From Cohnella ginsengisoli (GTDB lineage: Bacteria; Bacillota; Bacilli; Paenibacillales; Paenibacillaceae), in assembly GCF_029525555.1 (NCBI RefSeq), contig NZ_JAPDHZ010000003.1:496001-560000 (forward strand): a DNA stretch of 64,000 bases, read 5' to 3'. Shown here piece by piece: positions 59,963 to 64,000 of this stretch. The position numbers and the translations under genes are program-made. The stretch's first letter is position 1; each line of letters begins with the position of its first letter. The notes beneath the pieces were generated by a model that ran no database searches, was not told the origin of the DNA, and saw only the letters and a program-made list of their open reading frames with translations.

Positions 59963-60786
59963 TTCGCCGCCCTCCTCTGCGCTTTGACGTATTCGCGAAT
60001 GGCGGCCTGCGTCGGATAAGGATGCCGCTCCATCGGAATCATTTGAACCCGGCTGATGCCCGCCTCATCCGTATATTCAAGCCGGAGCCGCATCGTTACG
60101 GGCTGCAGGTAAAGCTGCGAATTCGCGGGTACTGGAAAAGCTGCCATCAGCGATATCGGCGTGCCAGCTTCGATCTCGCGCGGAAAGACGGCCGCGTCCG
60201 TTCCGAAGTACAGTTCATACGTAAAGGCTGAGCCGAGTTCGTTCAGAAAAGCGGAGCTAAATCCATTCGCCGTGACGGGTTTGTTCACCCTGAACGTGGC
60301 CGTATTTGTGCCATCCGTGGACCCTGAAGCGCTGGATTGAGCAATCGGGCCGCCGCTCCCCATATCCTCCCGGTACACGATCATTTCGCCGATATCCGAC
60401 TTCTCCAGCGTGCCGTCGCTACAGTAGACGTCGACCGAATGGATCGTGAGCGGCCCTGCCGCTGCGGACGACGGATCATCCGAGCCCGCATCGAAATGCC
60501 CGATCAACCGATACAGCTTCTGATTGCTAAAGGTCATATAGACGGAAGTCGGATAAAACTGCAACGCGGGCAGTCCCTCGATCGATACCGATACGGGCAG
60601 CCGCTTGTCGTCGTTGTTCGCGATGTAATACAGCATGAACGAGTCCCCTGGCGAATCGGACACCTCGATGAGATGCGATAAAAAACGGCCTTCCGGCAAC
60701 CGGTTCGTTCGATGATAATGAATGTTATAGGCCCAGCTTGCGATAATAAGAATGACGATCGACCATCCGAAGAATGCCTTTCGCAA
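59959..60786 (-). CDS. Hypothetical membrane-anchored extracytoplasmic protein
   Basis: 275 residues. A single N-terminal helix (FFGWSIVILIIASWAYNIHY) precedes an extracellular beta-rich domain (PVSVSIEGLPALQFYPTSVY; FTYELYFGTDAAVFPREIEA). Family not recognised. First gene of a two-gene operon with the polytopic protein. Confidence 0.7.
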   Translation of the reverse strand: MRKAFFGWSIVILIIASWAYNIHYHRTNRLPEGRFLSHLIEVSDSPGDSFMLYYIANNDDKRLPVSVSIEGLPALQFYPTSVYMTFSNQKLYRLIGHFDAGSDDPSSAAAGPLTIHSVDVYCSDGTLEKSDIGEMIVYREDMGSGGPIAQSSASGSTDGTNTATFRVNKPVTANGFSSAFLNELGSAFTYELYFGTDAAVFPREIEAGTPISLMAAFPVPANSQLYLQPVTMRLRLEYTDEAGISRVQMIPMERHPYPTQAAIREYVKAQRRAAK

Positions 60787-60831
60787 ACGATCTCCCCTTT
60801 CGTGCCCTTGTTCCCCGATTTCCCTATTGCC

Positions 60832-61683
60832 TCAATCGTCCAACCGCGTCCAAGTCGTCTTCACATATCCGAGCCTCATTCCCGCCCGCTCCATATTCCG
60901 ATGGCTTTGGGATAGATACGCGCACTGACTTACGGCGATCGTGCAACCGTTCCGGTGCGCCGCGTCGATTCTCCTGTCCAAGAGCAGCCGATGGAGCCCT
61001 TTGTTCCGATAGGCCGGCAGCACGGCCGCGAAGGTGAACGAGGCTTTGTCGTTTTGGATAAAGAGAACGCCCGCCGCCGCGGCGACACCGTCCGCAAAAG
61101 CGAGATAAAACTGCCATCCCGGCCGGCCATAGAGCACGCGGTTGTTCGCGGCGACAGACGGGATCCCCGCGTCCGGCAGTCCGGTTCCTTTGCAATGAAC
61201 GGACGCGTACAGCTCCAATTGATCCTCCTGAAGCGGCTCGATCGAGATCGAACCCCCACCGGTGCCCGAATGATGAATGATTCCAGGCTCCTCCTGCCTT
61301 TCTTCTCGCCGTTCGGGCTCCATATACATAGACGTATGAATGCCGGAGGGATAAAATCCCGCTTCCGTCAGTTTCTTCAGAACGAGCGGGCTCGCCAAAG
61401 CGGGTACCGCTTCGAATTGAACGGCCCGTCCCCTTTCTCGATAGAAAGCGACGATCGAATCGATCGCATCCGCATCCGCCTCGACGAGCCCTTTCACCGT
61501 GTTAAAGGCAGGCCAAGGCATCGTCTTGCTGTAAAAACTCGTCGCATTCCCGAAGCGCGCGATCTCGACGCCTTCGGGGTTGCCCGGTCTGTCCTGAATC
61601 GCCAGCATGCGATCCGTCATGAATGCGATCTCCGAAGCCTCGATATCGCGAATGAGCGCAAGCGAGGGCAGTAAGCCGTTCAT
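60832..61683 (-). CDS. GNAT family N-acetyltransferase
   Basis: 283 residues, two GNAT-like halves; the C-terminal one is complete: FIQNDKASFTFAAVLPAYRN then KGLHRLLLDRRI, the acetyl-CoA loop (R/Q-x-x-G-x-G/H). ATG 61683 follows GGAGG; the ATG at 61704 precedes it. Substrate unknown. The 61684-61820 region has no gene. Confidence 0.85.
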   Translation of the reverse strand: MNGLLPSLALIRDIEASEIAFMTDRMLAIQDRPGNPEGVEIARFGNATSFYSKTMPWPAFNTVKGLVEADADAIDSIVAFYRERGRAVQFEAVPALASPLVLKKLTEAGFYPSGIHTSMYMEPERREERQEEPGIIHHSGTGGGSISIEPLQEDQLELYASVHCKGTGLPDAGIPSVAANNRVLYGRPGWQFYLAFADGVAAAAGVLFIQNDKASFTFAAVLPAYRNKGLHRLLLDRRIDAAHRNGCTIAVSQCAYLSQSHRNMERAGMRLGYVKTTWTRLDD

Positions 61684-61823
61684 AGGGGATCCCTCCAGTA
61701 ACAAGGTTTATCCCCTGATTTTACCACTTCCCCGTCGCAAATAGGCCTTTTTTTTGACCGGTCAACCCTTTTTCGGCGAAAAACGCGAAATAACGAATAC
61801 GAGCGGGACGTACGTACGACAAA

Positions 61824-61872
61824 AGCTCCGCCGGGCAGGCGGAGCCTGAGGGCGGAGCTTGAGGGCGGAGCT
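61824..61872 (-). terminator. Terminator with a 13-bp triple repeat after the glucosidase gene
   Basis: GCTCCGCC and GGCGGAGC form a stem ending in TTTT on the minus strand. GGCGGAGCytGAG is repeated in tandem (61838, 61851, with a partial third at 61864), giving alternative hairpins. Confidence 0.7.
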
Positions 61873-61885
61873 TTTTCTCGTCGGA

Positions 61886-64000
61886 TTAACCTTGTATGAC
61901 CAACTCCAGCTTGTCGAACGAATTCGGTACTTGCAAGCTGAGCGTCCGAAGCGTTTCGTCGTAGGACCAACTGCCGCCGGCTTCCTCCAAGCTTGCCTGT
62001 CCGGTGCGAACGGCCGCAGGCGCGAAATTCATCGACTTCACTTGAAGATGGAGCCGATCGCGATCGCCGTTCATCCCTTTGGACGCATAAGCCAGGTTCA
62101 AGGAAAGCTTGTCTTCATGAAATACCGCCGTCGACTCCAGCAGGTTGAAGCCGCCGTTCTCGTAGGCATAAGTACGCGCATCGTCCTCATACCACCGCCC
62201 GGCAGACTCGGTCCCAGGCGCTCCGGCATATACGCTTATCGTAACGGTCGCCCGCTCGTTCATGACCGGCTTCCACTGATCCTCCGCAAGCTCGGACACC
62301 ATGCTTCCCGCCTTCACGTACAGCGGCAGTACGTCGATTGGCGCATGCGCTAATATCGTGCGACCGCCTTCGTGGCGCTCGCCCGTCCAAAAATCGATCC
62401 ATTCTCCTGCCGGCAAATAAACCGGGCGGTACTCCGTGCTTGGACGGAGAATAGGCGCGACGAGCAAGCTCGTTCCGACCAGGAACTGATCGCACAGGTT
62501 GAAGACGCTGCGGTCGTTCGGGTACTCCAGAATGAGCGGGCGCATGATCGGCAGTCCGGTCTTATGCGCTTCATAAAATTGCGTATACAGGTAAGGAAGC
62601 AGCCGATAGCGCAGGCGGATGTACTTGCGGCATATATCTTCAACCTCCGAACCGAACGACCATGGCTCCTGTCGGATCGACTCCAGCACGCTGTGGTTGC
62701 GGCAGTAAGGGAAGAACACGCCCGCTTGCGTCCAACGCGCCAGCAGCTCCGGCGTCGCGTTGTGGGCGAAGCCGCCGATATCCGGTCCGGCGAACGGCTG
62801 TCCGGATAAGCCGAGATTGAGCACCATCGGGATTGCCATCGCCAGATGCTCCCAGAAGCTGCGATTATCCCCGGTCCACGTCGCCGCGTATTTTTGTACG
62901 CCCGCATAGCCTGCGCGCGTCAGCACGAACGGACGCTCTCCGTCCAGTTGCTGCTTCAAGCCTTGCTGGGTCGCCATCGACATCAGCATGCCGTACAGAT
63001 TATGAAGCTCGCGGTGCGTCTTCATGTCGCCGTCGTTGCCGTGGACGACGTCCAGGTCCATCGTTTTCGAGGCGTTGAACACGGCCGGCTCGTTCATGTC
63101 GTTCCAAATGCCGTGGATGCCGAGCTCCGTATAATAACGGTGCTGCTCTCCCCACCAGGAACGTACCTGATCTTCCGTGAAGTCGGGGAATGCGCTCGCT
63201 CCCGGCCATACGTTGCCGATGAACACTTCGCCTTCCAGCTTGCGGCAGAAATAATCGTTTTTCGTTCCTTCGATATAAGGCGCGTATTCCGGATCCTTTT
63301 TTGACGCCCGGGTCTACGATCGGAACGATCTTGATGCCCATCTCGCCCAGCTCGTTGATCATCTTTTTCGGATTCGGGAAACGCACCGGGTCGAACGTGA
63401 ACACGCGGTACTCGTCCATATAATGAATGTCCAGGTAAATCACGTCGCAAGGGATGTTCTTGCTTCGGAAGTTCCTTGCCAGCGTCATGACTTCTTCCTG
63501 GTTCATATAGCTGTAGCGGGACTGATGATACCCGATGGCCCATGCGGGCGGAAGATCCATTCGCCCCGTCAAGCCGCTGTACCGCCGTACGACATCCTTC
63601 AACTCAGGTCCGTAAACAAAATAATAATCGATCGTGCCCGCATGGACCTGGACCGTGTAAGCAATATCGCTCGTGTGCATATCGAACGTGGAACGTCCCG
63701 GATTATCGAGGAAAATGCCGTAAGCAGGCCGGTCGTAGCGGAAATGAATGAAAAAAGGAATGGATACATACAAGCATTCGATCTCAGGCACATGGGGATC
63801 GAAGACATCCGAATTCCACATGTCGTACTTCTCGCCTTTTTTTATCCAGAAAGCTCGTCTTCTCCCCAGGCCGTAAATATGAGAGTCTGCCACCATCGCT
63901 CTTCGGAAGCCGTACTCGCCCCGTCCCGCCCTGTACAGCTCTTTTTCCCGGGAGATCAGTTCGCCTTCCGCATCGTAAAAATCGATTCGGGCATCCGGTT
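61886..64000 (-). CDS. Glycoside hydrolase family 31 alpha-glucosidase, 5' end cut by window edge
   Basis: About 705 codons present. The catalytic region IHGIWNDMNEPAVFN holds the nucleophile Asp; further motifs are YHQSRYSYMNQEEV, DVIYLDIHYMDEYRVFTFDP, TWTGDNRSFWEHLAMAIPMV and SGQPFAGPDIGGF. One extra T in T6 at 63297-63302 is removed to join DPGVKKDPEYAPYIEGTKND. Near 63837-63867 an extra base and a missing base cancel, changing GLGEKTSFLDKKGEKY to a garbled nine-residue stretch. Hydrolyses alpha-glucosides; cellular site unclear as the N-terminus is missing. Confidence 0.9.

Noticed and set aside
15624..63302. Programmed +1 frameshifting or transcriptional slippage as a general mechanism
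   Set aside because: It would have to affect 22 unrelated genes in one window; resequencing errors explain it more simply, though only independent reads can decide.

Overview
The window looks like a chromosomal segment of a high-GC Paenibacillaceae member (Paenibacillus or Cohnella type). The evidence is a ydcC-alr pair as in Bacillus, tRNA genes with encoded CCA, strong GGAGG ribosome sites, clear sinR/sinI orthologues, an eps-type exopolysaccharide (EPS) locus and a paeninodin-like lasso peptide cluster.

Layout. 0-10.8 kb holds housekeeping genes: alr (cut by the left edge), a YdcC-like lipoprotein, a decayed thrS with its T-box leader, a MarR regulator, two identical tRNA-Lys genes bracketing an AT-rich glycosyltransferase gene, an ABC-F protein, a stalk-domain secreted protein, peptide deformylase, a 50-bp-phased palindrome array and a dead FAD oxidoreductase. 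10.8-21.1 kb is carbohydrate and signalling: two Gfo/Idh/MocA dehydrogenases with an AraC regulator, an M20 amidohydrolase, a chemoreceptor, and a kduI-DeoR-kduD-eda uronate operon. 21.3-27.6 kb is a lasso peptide operon (cyclase, precursor, HprK-like kinase, B1, B2, ABC exporter) whose last gene is sinR; a convergent sinI follows. 27.9-49.8 kb is an EPS locus in two minus-strand operons plus one plus-strand gene: epsA/epsB-like chain-length protein and kinase, a diNAc-bacillosamine module (epsC, epsN, epsM, epsL), galU, polymerase, flippase, seven further glycosyltransferases, a pyruvyl transferase, a GH88/105 hydrolase and a nucleotidyltransferase of the kind seen with kinase-type lasso clusters. 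49.9-64 kb has a metallophosphoesterase, two beta-helix proteins, a Gly/Asn/Asp/Lys-rich secreted protein, an acyl-CoA-ligase/acyltransferase pair, membrane proteins, a GNAT acetyltransferase and a GH31 alpha-glucosidase cut by the right edge.

Main idea. The SinR protein has nearly the same recognition helix as B. subtilis SinR. Copies of the inverted repeat GTTCTTTATAAAGAAC (two exact, several imperfect) lie upstream of the EPS operons, the ligase operon, probably the Asn/Gly-rich secreted protein, and the lasso operon that ends in sinR. One exact copy fills the 17-bp spacer of a consensus sigma-A promoter in front of the EPS operon. I infer a biofilm-matrix regulon that includes a lasso peptide predicted to be phosphorylated on its C-terminal serine.

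Caution. At least 28 reading-frame breaks in 22 genes are each repaired by removing one base, 27 of them from runs of 4-7 identical bases. These are most simply base-calling errors, so I annotate the repaired genes as functional rather than as pseudogenes. Coordinates span the full repaired gene.
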